Shown piece after piece: positions 34,001 to 44,428 of a stretch of DNA of 64,000 bases. Position numbers and translations under genes: made by a program. This DNA comes from Nissolia schottii (lineage: Eukaryota > Streptophyta > Magnoliopsida > Fabales > Fabaceae). The notes beneath the pieces were generated by a model. It was not told where the DNA came from and did no database searches. It saw nothing but the letters and a program-made list of their open reading frames with translations. The stretch lies in assembly GCA_003254905.1 (NCBI GenBank), contig QANU01004276.1, positions 116,108 through 180,107 on the forward strand, read 5' to 3'. The number at the start of each line of letters is the position of its first letter. The first letter of the stretch is position 1.

Positions 34001-37000
34001 ATATTGGGGTGTTGGTTAGTTGATCTATGGTGTCACTCTTGTTTCTTGATCTTCTGATGATGCTTCTTGAGAAATATCTGATGATATATGTCTTTTCTAT
34101 TACTTTCTTAACCAGGTAATTTCTGCTCGAAAGGGAGAATTTGAAACTGGATATGAGAGAGGTGGACAAACTCGCGAACATGTCCAACTTGCAAAAACGC
34201 TTGGTGTGGCTAAGCTGCTTGTTGTTGTAAATAAAATGGATGATCCAACTGTGAACTGGTCTAAAGAAAGGTGCTTTCTCTCACCCTTGCTCTGTGTCTT
34301 CATCCCTTTTCCGTGCACAGCTGTAATTTTAATGAGGTTCCTTGCTGCTGGTGTGCCACTAGGTATGATGAAATTGAGTCAAAGATGATTCCGTTTTTGA
34401 AGCAATCAGGATACAATGTGAAGAAAGGTATCTGGCTTTTATTTGTTTATGAATATGTTGGAACCTTACTTTTCCTATCACTTTAGTTCATATGTTGTTA
34501 AATTTTGGGATGTGGTTGTTATTGTATGATCTAGAGTGGGTCATGTAGGTGAATTATGTTGCTTCTACATAGGAAACAGCCTTTTGATAACTTTAAATGT
34601 GAAGGATGTGATGGGCTGTCTGTCGTAGTTTCACTCTTGAGAATTTCCTATTCTTGTTTAGAGTGGTGAATGTTACATGTCTTGCTCAATGCTGCTGGAG
34701 CTTGGGACATTATGAAGGTTGACTGCCAGGTTGGCTGTTTCTTTGGGAAAAATGCTGGGTAGGTTTTGAATGTTAGATGTTGAGTTCTCAAGGGTTTTTT
34801 GGGCAGTTTCTCTATGCATGTTGGACAGCGTTTTTTGAAATATAACTTAATGGATTTCAATATAATTTTCTTTACAATGTATAATTTTTTTTGAGTAAAC
34901 ATCTATTTTGGTCGTGATATTTTCATTTTGATATCAATTTGAGCCTGCAAAATTTTTGACATCAATTTACTCTTAACATTTCAAATAGATTTTTGACATC
35001 AATCAACTCTTAATATTTCAAGTAGATTTTGATAATATTTGTTCAAATAGATCTTTTTTAGAGTCTTTTATATTAAAAATAGTGTGTAATTGAACCAAAT
35101 ATTCTTAATGTAATGCAATTAATTTTAAATTATTTATATAAATTAATATAATTCTTTAATTTAATAAATAAAATTAAATTAAAATATGGAGGGAAAAACA
35201 GCTTGTTTTGTTTTAGGAAATTAAGGATTGAGATTTGAGTGTTTTGAGGTTGTCTAAAAGTCCTTTCCTGTTATGCAAGCTATCTCTATGGTGTAGGCTT
35301 TGAAAAGCTCATAAAAATGAACAAGGGAAAGCCCTGTTTTGGAAATTATATACTGGCACAGTAGTTTCATATTTTATCAATAGGTCCACCAGTTTGATGG
35401 ATTGTTGAAGTGAATTTATTGTACTAATTGTATTTTCCAGATGTAATTTTTTTACCAATATCTGGGTTGATTGGTACCAACCTAAAAACAAGAGTGGATA
35501 GAAGCACTTGTTCATGGTGGGATGGTCCTTGCTTATTTGAAGTGCTTGATGCTGTTGAAGTTCCTCTGCGAGATCCCAAAGGTCCTTTCAGGTAATGCAT
35601 TTCTGAAAATTTTGTTGCTTCATTTTCCCTCCTGAAGGCCCTTTGTAGTTTCTTTATCCCCTCCTATCTAATAAAGAATAGACCTTCTTGAGAGGAGGGC
35701 ATTTGAAATAGTACTCTCTCTATCGATAGGATATGGGGCAAACTCTCCTTCCTACATGTAGCTATTCATCTTCTATCTATTTTTAATTATTAAATTTGAA
35801 TATTATCTTATTCTATTTTAGCTTTTATAGTTATTTTTTTATCTGATTTATAATATATTATTATTTAATTTCCTCTTTCAGTAAAGTGGGATAAATCAGT
35901 TAATTTTTTAATATTTATAAAATTTCTTCAATTAAACATTACAATTAAGCGCTTTTTTACTTTTTAATATAATTTGCTTGACCCTGTGTAACATTTTCTT
36001 TTCGAAGAACACTCTACCAAAATTATAACTGTCATATTCTTCTCTTATCTTTCTCTATTCATGTTGGGCAGCGTTTTTTGAAATATAACTTTATGGGTTT
36101 CAATATAATTTTCTTTACAATGTATCATTTTTTTTGAGTAAACATCTATTTTGGTCTTTGATATTTTCATCTTGATATCAATTTGAGCCTGCAAAATTTT
36201 TGACATCAATTTACTATTAACATTTTAAATAGATTTTTGACATCAATCAAGTCTTAATATTTCAAATAGATTTTGATAATATTTGTTCAAATAGATCTTT
36301 TTTAGAGTCTTTTATATTAAAAATAGTGTGTAATTGAACCAAATATTCTTAATGTAATGCAATTAATTTTAAATTATTTATATAAATTAATATAATTCTT
36401 TAATTTAATAACTAAAATTAAATTAAAATATACGTAATGACTTTGCAGGGGCTATCACTAGTATTATTTTAAATTTGAGCTTTGTTAAGATTGAACTTCT
36501 GACTTGTGTAGGATGCCTATAATTGATAAATTCAAAGACTTGGGAACTGTTGTTATGGGGAAGGTGGAATCTGGTACTATCCGTGAGGGAGATTCCTTGT
36601 TGATTATGCCAAATAAGGTAGTTTAATTTTTTTTGGGTGTTTGTGAGCATTGTCTTTCTTTCTGTGCTGAACATCAAATGGGTGGCAACTGTGCATTAAT
36701 TTTCAGGATCAAGTTAAAGTTGTTGCTGTATTGATTGATGAAGATCGTGTTAAACGTGCTGGACCTGGTGAAAACTTAAGGGTCAGATTATCTGGTGTTG
36801 AAGAAGACGACATATTATCTGGGTTTGTCCTGTCTAGTGTTGGTAAGGATCCCCCCAACCCCGATCACCAAAAAGCTTTTTCCTGTAGCAGAAGTTAATT
36901 CTATAGCATATTTTTTGTAGAGGGAGAAATTTTACAGAAAAAAGATGGTGGTATTTAAAAATAGTTACACAAACAATTTTAGTGCAACGAAAAATACTAG

Positions 37001-38536
37001 TTTGTCTTAAATTGATTCTTATTTTAGCCTCTGATATGAAAAAGGTTAGCCATGTAGTATGCCATATGATCAATGCCACGGCCAATGCACTATTGCCTTG
37101 CTATTTTAATAATTATTACCAAACAAATTGGATTATTTTTAGTTGGATAGAGCTGATATGCTTAAATTGTGCGGAGTTTCAAGAAATTAGCCGTGAATCA
37201 TAGAATAGTGATTCAAGGATTGTGACATAACGACCTTTTCCCACTGCAAGTGTGCTCTTTCTAGACAATTAAGGATCAGAATCCATTTTGAATATGTTGT
37301 TGTCTTGTGCTCGTGTGGTTAGCTGGCTACACATTTGTTGTATGGTGTTCTTATGTGGATTTTGCTTTTTTTTTTTTGTTCCTTTTACAGCAAATCCGAT
37401 AGCAGCTGTTACTGAGTTTGTTGCTCAGCTGCAAATCCTTGAATTGTTGGACAATGTATGTGTGCTTTCTCTCTCTCCCTCTACAGTTGGTTGTTGGCTT
37501 TGGTTTCTATGTATTAGTCAATGACATTAAGATCATTTATTAAAATTTGTAGGCTATTTTTACTGCTGGGTACAAGGCTGTTCTGCATATCCACTCTGTA
37601 GTTGAAGAATGTGAGATTGTTGAGCTGTTACATCAAATTGATCCAAAGACAAAGAAACCAATGAAAAAGAAAGTTCTCTTTGTGAAGAATGGTGCTGTTG
37701 TTTTGTGCCGTGTTCAGGTGCATTATGTTTTCTTAAGAATTTAGAAGCTTATTTCTTTTGATATATTATTTTCGAGTAAAACCCCAAATTTGTCCTCCTT
37801 TTAATTTTGGGACATCAAGTTGGTCCTCAAAGTATTTGTGACATTAATTTTGTCCTTGCGAGATTAATTTTCATTTCATGTTAGTCCAAACATAAGTCTC
37901 CATGAAAATAACGTTTACGGGTGTTTGATATGTTACATTATGTGATGATGTACCATGTCATTTACTAAGATGAACCCAATTTTTGGTTCTCAAAAGAGTT
38001 GTTGGACGTCAAGTTGTTCTTTCAAAGATTAATTTTCATTTCTTTTGAGGACCAAATTGATTTCCTAATTCTTTGGAAGGCAAATTTGGGATTCATTTTT
38101 CTGTATAATGTGTCACAGAATCACATAAAGTGACATATCAACACACAATGTGGCACATCGGACATTAGTTAGTGGTTTCTTTGCGGATGATGTCATAAAT
38201 CTTGAGGGCCAAATTGATGTTCTTCAAGTCTGATACTCTGATGTTTTATTGCTTTATTTGGGCTTCCAAGGTTGTGAAAAGTTATACTTTATTCACGTAA
38301 GTTCAGCTTCATTTTTGTTTTGGAAATGTTCTTATAGGTTAGTAACACAATATGCGTTGAGAAGTTCTCTGATTTTCCGCAACTCGGGAGATTCACTCTT
38401 CGAACTGAAGGTAAGAGTTAAGAAACAATGTTCTTTTTTCTTTTGCAAATGTGTTTCTGATATTATTATATGTTGAAACCTTTTACTTGGTCCTGCAGGA
38501 AAAACTGTTGCTGTGGGAAAAGTCACCGGTGTGTAA
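29995..38536 (+). CDS. ERF3: Eukaryotic peptide chain release factor GTP-binding subunit eRF3
   Basis: eRF3 is the translational GTPase that acts with eRF1 at stop codons. Seventeen visible exons: 29995-29998, 30468-30512, 31867-31914, 32069-32158, 32638-32749, 33503-33548, 33677-33748, 33952-34014, 34116-34270, 34363-34427, 35441-35591, 36512-36617, 36707-36842, 37391-37455, 37553-37717, 38338-38410, 38499-38536. All phases agree, giving 478 codons including the stop. The N-terminus is [16 protein letters not shown]. GTPase motifs are GHVDAGKST (split by an intron), DAPGHKS and NKMD, with '[20 protein letters not shown]' and '[12 protein letters not shown]' between. The C-terminal domains end '[18 protein letters not shown]'. 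Plant eRF3 is usually longer at the N-terminus, so an exon may lie in the gap 30590-30968. Exon 31867-31914 contains an in-frame TAG (31884-31886). '[20 protein letters not shown]' and the lack of an HBS1-type N-terminus favour eRF3 over HBS1. Confidence 0.9.
30590..30968. other. Assembly gap, 379 N
   Basis: The gap lies in the second eRF3 intron, flanked by a T run on the left and a C run on the right. It may hide an eRF3 exon. Open frames crossing it are artefacts. Confidence 0.99.
31037..31097 (+). repeat. Compound TA / TG / GA microsatellite in an eRF3 intron
   Basis: A TA run of about 24 bp (31037-31060) is followed by a short TG run and a GA run (31081-31097). Confidence 0.85.
34811..35187 (+). 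repeat. 377-bp intronic direct repeat, copy 1 (eRF3)
   Basis: It starts 'CATGTTGG(A/G)CAGCG' and ends 'AAATTAAATTAAAATAT', lying in the intron before exon 35441-35591. It matches 36054-36431 almost base for base, with about ten differences seen by eye. The content 'ATCTATTTTGGTC' and 'TTGACATCAATTTACT' resembles legume transposon-end sequence. Confidence 0.9.
36054..36431 (+). repeat. 377-bp intronic direct repeat, copy 2 (eRF3)
   Basis: This is the second copy of 34811-35187 in the same orientation, in the intron before exon 36512-36617. The copies flank exon 35441-35591, so unequal pairing could delete that exon. Confidence 0.9.
37770..38240. repeat. Transposon-like intronic repeat in eRF3
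   Basis: 'AAACCCCAAATTTGTCCTCC' at the left and, on the minus strand near 38105, 'GAATCCCAAATTTGCCTT' form imperfect inverted ends. Phrases such as 'CATCAAGTTGGTCCTC' and 'GGACCAAATTGAT' recur inside. No target duplication was resolved. Confidence 0.4.
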
Positions 38537-40302
38537 TAGCTTTGTAAAAAATTTTGGCTTGAGGTAAAGAATATTTAAATGCATTCTTGTTTCTTGTCAA
38601 GCTGCTCTTGCTTTTCATGGTTGCTGATCTTGCATGTTTTGCTAGCATGTATGGCTTGATTCTCTTGATATCCTATGCATGTGTTTTAGCTTTAGCAGTA
38701 ATGGAAAGGACACTTTACAATCTTTCTTTTCTATCTAAATAAATTTAATAAACATTTGGAAATTTGACTTGTAAACGGGCTTAGAGAACTGAAAATTTCA
38801 AATATATTTGGCACACGTTTCAATCGAAAATGTTTATTTATCCTTTTGGTGTGCTGTGTTATGTTTATTGGCTAAAGAAAATGTTCCAAGAGACTAACTT
38901 ATCAATTTGCAACTGGGTGCCTGTCTCTTTTCTTCTGCTTGTCTGTTTTTGAAAGTTTAGGTACCCGTATTCTAACAGCTGTTTATGTGGACAGGACAGG
39001 ATTCCTGCACATATAAATAGAGTGGCAGCGTTGAGGCATAATTGACTACATCAAGTTTGAGATATATTCATTTCAATATTTTCTTTTCTTATACTTGAGG
39101 TAGTGCTCAATGAAGAGCTATTTATTGCTGCTTGTACCCATGTACTTGTATGAGGCCTTACATGGTTTGGCTGCTTCAGTATTTTAGGAGTCAATCCACC
39201 CTAGTGGCTGTGGAATCTGTTGAATGAATAATCATATTTTGACACGAGAGCAATTAAATTTCCTAGTCACAGCTGACTAGCATATTAATTTTTATGTTGA
39301 TACGTGATTTTATTATATACCATGTATCCATGATGGAGTTTTAGATAATTGAGAACTTGCCGCCTACTATGCTTAGTGGAAGCTCGCTTGAATTCCGTTT
39401 GGAAGCTAATAGTTTGTCATCCGTGTAATGAATTCATTTTCATTCCAATATAATAGAACGTACTGCTAATCTATTGTGGTTGAAGGTAATTTTCTTTTGA
39501 GTCATGCTATTAAAACTATACAACTATTTTGAACAACTTTTTGAACAAATACACCATGGTTAAAATTATAAAATTATCCGAAGATTATTTTTCAACCTAA
39601 TGATTAAAATTAGAATTACCGTCTCACTAGAACCGAGTGGATGATACTTATCTATGAAGTTGTATACTTGAATTACTTTAATCTCTAAGGTTAATAAATA
39701 AAATTATCAATCTCCATAATTATAAAATATGATTTAATTTGTCCTTTTAAATATAATTGAATTATAGTAGTCTTGCAAAAATTAATTTTAGAGACGGATT
39801 TAATTTAATTATATTTTAGTGATTAATTTAACTAACATTTGCAATTATGGCTACTACAAGTTAATTTTTTTAATTTTAAGAAACAAAATGATCCAAGCGT
39901 GGATTTACTCGCGTAGTCAAAGTAAAAAATCTCATCAACTCTCAACTCTAGCAACATTCTTAATTTTTAGAAATGATTTGTGTACACTCAATTTACATTC
40001 ATCTGTATATACATCCTTCAATTATACGTAATTAAATATCAAGATGCGTATTCTGTATAGTTTCCAAAATTATAAACAAAGTGCGCCCAATCCCGAATTC
40101 GTTTCCGTTATCGTTTTCCATCATCGACATCCTCGTCATCCTTGTTTTATCACTTTTATCCTCGTCGTCCTTTCATCCTCCTTATCCTCCTTATCCCCAT
40201 CCTCCTATCATGTGAAAATTGATTAAAATGAAATTAAGATGATAAAATGTTGGTTTTCTTTCAAAATGGATGAGGTTTACCTTTAACAATGATGGTTTAT
40301 TT
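38537..40302. other. Intergenic DNA downstream of eRF3
   Basis: The first few hundred bases are the probable eRF3 3' UTR (AATAAA near 38738). The rest is AT-rich with no gene recognised. Confidence 0.5.
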
Positions 40303-40795
40303 GTTACATATGCTTGAGTGGACAATTACTTGTGAAATATTATACTTGTGAACATTAGTATCTAATGAATTCTGGAATGTATAGTCCATGTAAAGGTTTG
40401 GAAACATAAGCGAATAATGTTTGTACATTTTATTAGATAAAGTTTGTGCACAGATGCTTATAAAGTTTGTGCATCAAAGAGTCTAATGATTTTGTATGAT
40501 CTATGTAAAGGTTTGTGACCATAAACGAGTAATATTTGTGCATTCTACTATATAAAGTTTGTGTATCAAAGAGTCTAATGAATTTTTGAACGCATGGTCC
40601 ACATAAAGATTTATGAACATAAGCGAGTAATGTTTGTGCATTTTACTACATAAAGTTTGTTCACAAATGCTTCTAAAGTTTGTGTATCCAATAGTCTAAT
40701 GAATTATAGAATGTATGGTTCATATAAAGGTTTGTGCGCATAAGCAAATAATGTTTGTGCACATATGCTGATAAAGTTTATGCACGCACGTGTGC
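40303..40795. repeat. Tandem repeat of about 90-130 bp units, left part of a split repeat
   Basis: At least four degenerate units are built from 'CATGTAAAGGTTTG', 'CATAAGCGA(A/G)TAATGTTTGTGCA', 'ATAAAGTTTGTGCA' and 'AGTCTAATGAATT'. The array is cut at 40795 by the solo LTR. The sequence right of the LTR up to about 44110 ('GCGTGCATGTAACAC') probably continues the same host element, whose left end may be 'TTGTTACATATGC' near 40303. Similar words occur at 9099-9313. Confidence 0.65.
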
Positions 40796-41987
40796 TGTAA
40801 CAACCCGACTTTTTCCTTTAATTAAAATGCTATTTAAGGCAAAATTAAAAATATAAAAAGGAAAGATAAAATGAACTAAAAAAAAATTTAAATATTAATT
40901 TTATTTCTGTAATATTAGTTAAAAATAATTCTTTGACGATCTCGTGACGTCCGACGACGTTCGGGTCGAAATTAGGATTTTATTGTAATTTCTTTATGAC
41001 TCATAGAAGCCTGTAAAATATATTAACATGAAATTAAATGTAAGAATAGTTCATCTAAGGTTTTAATATTAACAAGAATAATTAATAAGTCATAACGGTA
41101 TGCCCGGAATATTTTTAGGACGTCTGGACATAAACAATTAATGAACAAACATAACCTAAAATACCCTAAGGGCAAAATAGGAAATACACATAGTCTAAAC
41201 CCCCTAAATCACCCACGGCCAGCCCTTCCCCATGCCAAGCCCGAAATTTTCATCTCCCAAAACACACCAAAACTAATTCATTTCTTCTTCCTAAGTTTCA
41301 AGACTTATGCTTCTAAATCCATCAAGCTTAATCATCATCCTTTGTTCTTCATCATCTTAAATCACTCTCAAATCACTCAAGGAAGCAAGCTAGCATCAAG
41401 GCTAGAAAGCCTCTTCAAGTGGAAGCCAAGAATCCAAGGTTCCAAACCCTAAATCTCCATAACCTAGGGTTTTATGCTTTCTTGACAAAGAAACTCAAGG
41501 AAGCTTCAAGTTCATCTTTTCATCATTCTAATTCCTTTCTAAGCATCCAAGGGAGACTAAGAAGAGTTGTTGGTGAGTTTCCATCCCTTGGTACAAAGCC
41601 AAGTTTCCATAATCCATCTTTACCCTAATTATGCTAAGATGTCATTTTAGGTTAAGGAGTTCTCAAGCAAACAAGCAAGGCTTGATTTCATCTTTTCCAA
41701 GCATTAACAAGCTCTTGAGGAAGTGGGTAACCCTAGTTCCTCATCTCTTTGATGATGGATGAGTGTTGTATGCTTGTGTGTTTATGTATGTGAATTATGA
41801 GATTATGGACATAAATGCTAGAAATGATGTTAGGACTTAGGAAGATAATTCTGAAAGGTCTTGTGACCTGGATTAGATGTGATTATTATGCTTGAATCAT
41901 GTGTGAGACTCATGTAGGGTGCCATGGAAGAGAAGGGAAGAAAATGGAAGAGAATGGCAATTCGGTTTGCATGTCTCGAACAGGGGT

Positions 41988-42190
41988 CGCTGAGCGACGC
42001 CTCAGGCACCGCTGAGCGAGACATGACTTACGTGGAAAGGTGAAAAGATATTTTTAAATTAAGGCGGTGGAAGAAGGCTCGAGAAAGTTTAGTCGCTGAG
42101 CGATAAGGTTGGTACCGCTGAGCGATGCAACCTTTATCGCTAAGCGCCAAGGTCCAAACCGCTGAGCGAACCTCAGTTTTCGCTGAGCGG
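41988..42190. repeat. Array of seven CGCTNAGCG palindromes at 22-bp spacing
   Basis: CGCTGAGCG (once CGCTAAGCG) starts at 41988, 42010, 42094, 42116, 42138, 42160 and 42181. Intervals are 22, 84, 22, 22, 22 and 21 bp. The sequences between the sites differ, while each 9-mer is a palindrome around one base. Short clusters of this kind suggest repeated protein sites or cruciform-prone DNA, but no function is known to me. Confidence 0.9.
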
Positions 42191-42491
42191 CTTGAGACTA
42201 AGAAAAGCTGATGGTACCCTCTTGAGGCTCATAGTATGGTATTTGATGCTGTATGATGATTGATGGCTGAATTGTATGCACGTATATGCTGTATGTTATG
42301 AATTAAGATGGAATATGCATGTTATTGGTAAATTATGTTGAAATATGTGATATGCCATGTACTCTGAGACACCTAGTTAAAGATATGATAATTAACTCTG
42401 AAATAAGGAAAGATGCTGAAATGAACCATAGGGAACAAGTATGCCATGCTGCAGGTACAAAATGCTGAATTACTGCTGAACTGCTGAATCA

Positions 42492-42606
42492 GGGCCAATG
42501 CCCAATACTGCTGAACTAGGGCCAATGCCCATACTGCTGAAACATGGCTATATGCCACATACTGAAAAGGGCTAAATGCCCCAATACTGAAATTGGCTAT
42601 ATGCCA
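42492..42606. repeat. Run of five mini-hairpins separated by ATACTG(CTG)AA
   Basis: Stems are GGGCCAATGCCC (42492-42503 and 42519-42530), TGGCTATATGCCA (42545-42557 and 42594-42606) and GGGCTAAATGCCCC (42569-42582), each 24-27 bp from the next. The stem bases vary in a paired way (GGGC/GCCC versus TGGC/GCCA). Confidence 0.85.
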
Positions 42607-43988
42607 CATGCTGCTGAGGCCGTGATCACGAGAGCCAGATAACAAGCCCATTTCAGTAGGTCGGATAGACATACTGAAGATGGAAGCCCGCCACAGGTGG
42701 TGTCGAGATGGCATACCTGGAGGTGTGCGGTTACCACGCCTATGCATTGTCGTACGGGGGCAAGCTTAGGTGGGGGTACAATACCAGCCCACTGTCGAGG
42801 GGTCCCTAGGGGCACACGGCAGGTGGAAGCCCACCGCAGTAAGGTCAGGACAGTGTCGGCCTATACTGAGGGTGTGAGGTTATTCCGTCATACTAGTGTC
42901 AACAGAGGACATTATTATGGTGGGAATAACACCTATGCTGTTATACTGCTGTATTCTGCTGCACTGCTGTATTCTGTTATGCTGTTAAATGCTGTTACTC
43001 TGTTACATTCTGCTGGACATGTTATGCTGCTCATTCTGTCATGGTTATGTTGATGATTCTGTGATATGTATTCTGCTGAATTCTGTTATGTTTATATTCT
43101 GCTGAATTCTGTTATGTCTGTATTCTGCTGAATTCTGCTATGTCTGTATTGGATGATGTGATGTTTATTCTGATGACTCGGTTATGCTGAATGTATTCTG
43201 ATTACATGCCGTTATTCAATTCAATTTCTGCTGTTATGCCGTACCGTCAAGAGCACGCTCGAGACGGTTAAGTATATTCACGAACTGTTAATCAGCACGA
43301 GAATGTAGTAAGCAAGAATAGTTCCCATGTCACATGTTAATGCTGCTAAAGCCGTTCAGATAGGCAAGATAATAAATAGTAGGCTGATTAGTATGTATGT
43401 TCACTAGAGATCTCTGAGCGGCCTGAAGTCCGACATAATCTGATGTACGACTCAGGAACTAAGGTTATTTCCACTGAGAACCTACCGTTCTCATTCCCCA
43501 CTGTTTTATGACTTCAGGTACAGAAGAGGATGAATCATATTTTGAGGATGCAGAAGAGCCGCCAGATGAGCCATGAGCGGCTAGGAGATAGATAGAGGGT
43601 TATGTTTTGCCAAGGGCTTACTGAGTAGCATTCCAGTAGTCCTTGTGTTTTGATGCTGTATATGCTGGATTATGTATTTGATGTTTTGATCTATGTACAT
43701 ATTATGTATACAGTGATATGACTTTGTATGGTGGACCCACTGAGTGTATATTATATGTTCTATTTCTCATTATGCTATCCGCTTTGTTATTATATTTGTT
43801 TATTCCAAACGCATGGCTCTATTTTATTATTAATGTGATACAAGTACAAGTTTAAAACGGGTCCTTATTTTATGAGCAATGACTACTTTCAAAAGATAAC
43901 TATGGACTAAGGTATTCCGACCAAGTAGACAACAACCTAGTGAGCTTTGTTTACTACGTACGGGTAAACAGTTAGCTAGGGTGTTTCA

Positions 43989-44110
43989 TGTGCACGCGCG
44001 TTTAAGTGTGGAGTGGGGATCCGTGCATGAGTGAGTATTTGTAGTGGGCCTAAATGTTTTTAACATGAAGTAGATGTATGGTGAATGAAAATATGGCGTG
44101 CATGTAACAC
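43989..44110. repeat. Right remainder of the repeat split by the solo LTR
   Basis: It starts with the target duplication TGTGC. It runs to 'GCGTGCATGTAACAC', which resembles the right terminus of the 9099-9313 element ('GTGTACATGTAGCA'). Confidence 0.45.
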
Positions 44111-44428
44111 TACTATTTAATTTTTTCATTTAAAAAAAAATAAACTAGAATATTTTGACTTACACAAAGCGTAGATTTAGAAGGTGCTGACTCTAGTGAC
44201 AGAAAAATAAGGTGCTGTTTTCTTTTCTTTATTTCCTCGAAATTTTTCAGCTGCCAAGGATGATAAATTAATAATTATGACAATAATAGAAATTTGAGGA
44301 CCACATATACAAGTAGAGAACACATAATGCAAAAGGAAAGCCCATGGCCCCCAAAACTATATGAAAATAAAATAAAAAATGGATCGAAACTGAAAAGTGA
44401 AAGCATATAATTAATAGCTGCATTTGCA
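44111..44428. other. Upstream region of the fibrillin-like gene
   Basis: This is an AT-rich proximal promoter and leader with no clear repeat. A minus-strand 62-codon ORF here has no family features. Confidence 0.45.

Larger units (their letters stand above)
40796..43988. mobile_element. Solo LTR, 3,193 bp
   Basis: The unit begins TGTAACAACCCGACT and ends GCTAGGGTGTTTCA, the TG...CA ends of an LTR. The exact 5-bp word TGTGC lies on both sides (40791-40795 and 43989-43993), as expected for integrase insertion. There is no second LTR, primer-binding site or polyprotein, so it is a solo LTR left by recombination between the two LTRs of a large element, probably Ty3-type given the length (inference). 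Inside are a palindrome array (41988-42190), a hairpin run (42492-42606) and a 'CTGCTGAATTCTGTTATG' tandem stretch (about 42940-43240). The open frames inside are chance. Confidence 0.88.

Noticed and set aside
29995-38536. HBS1-type ribosome-rescue GTPase
   Set aside because: The N-terminus, the GTPase domain wording and the C-terminus fit eRF3 better.
41988-42190. CRISPR-like array
   Set aside because: The repeats are only 9 bp with 12-13 bp between and lie in a plant LTR; there are no cas genes and no spacer-like structure.
42373-43053. Open frames of 72-124 codons in the solo LTR
   Set aside because: They follow the hairpin and CTG-rich repeats and overlap each other on both strands, with no domain.
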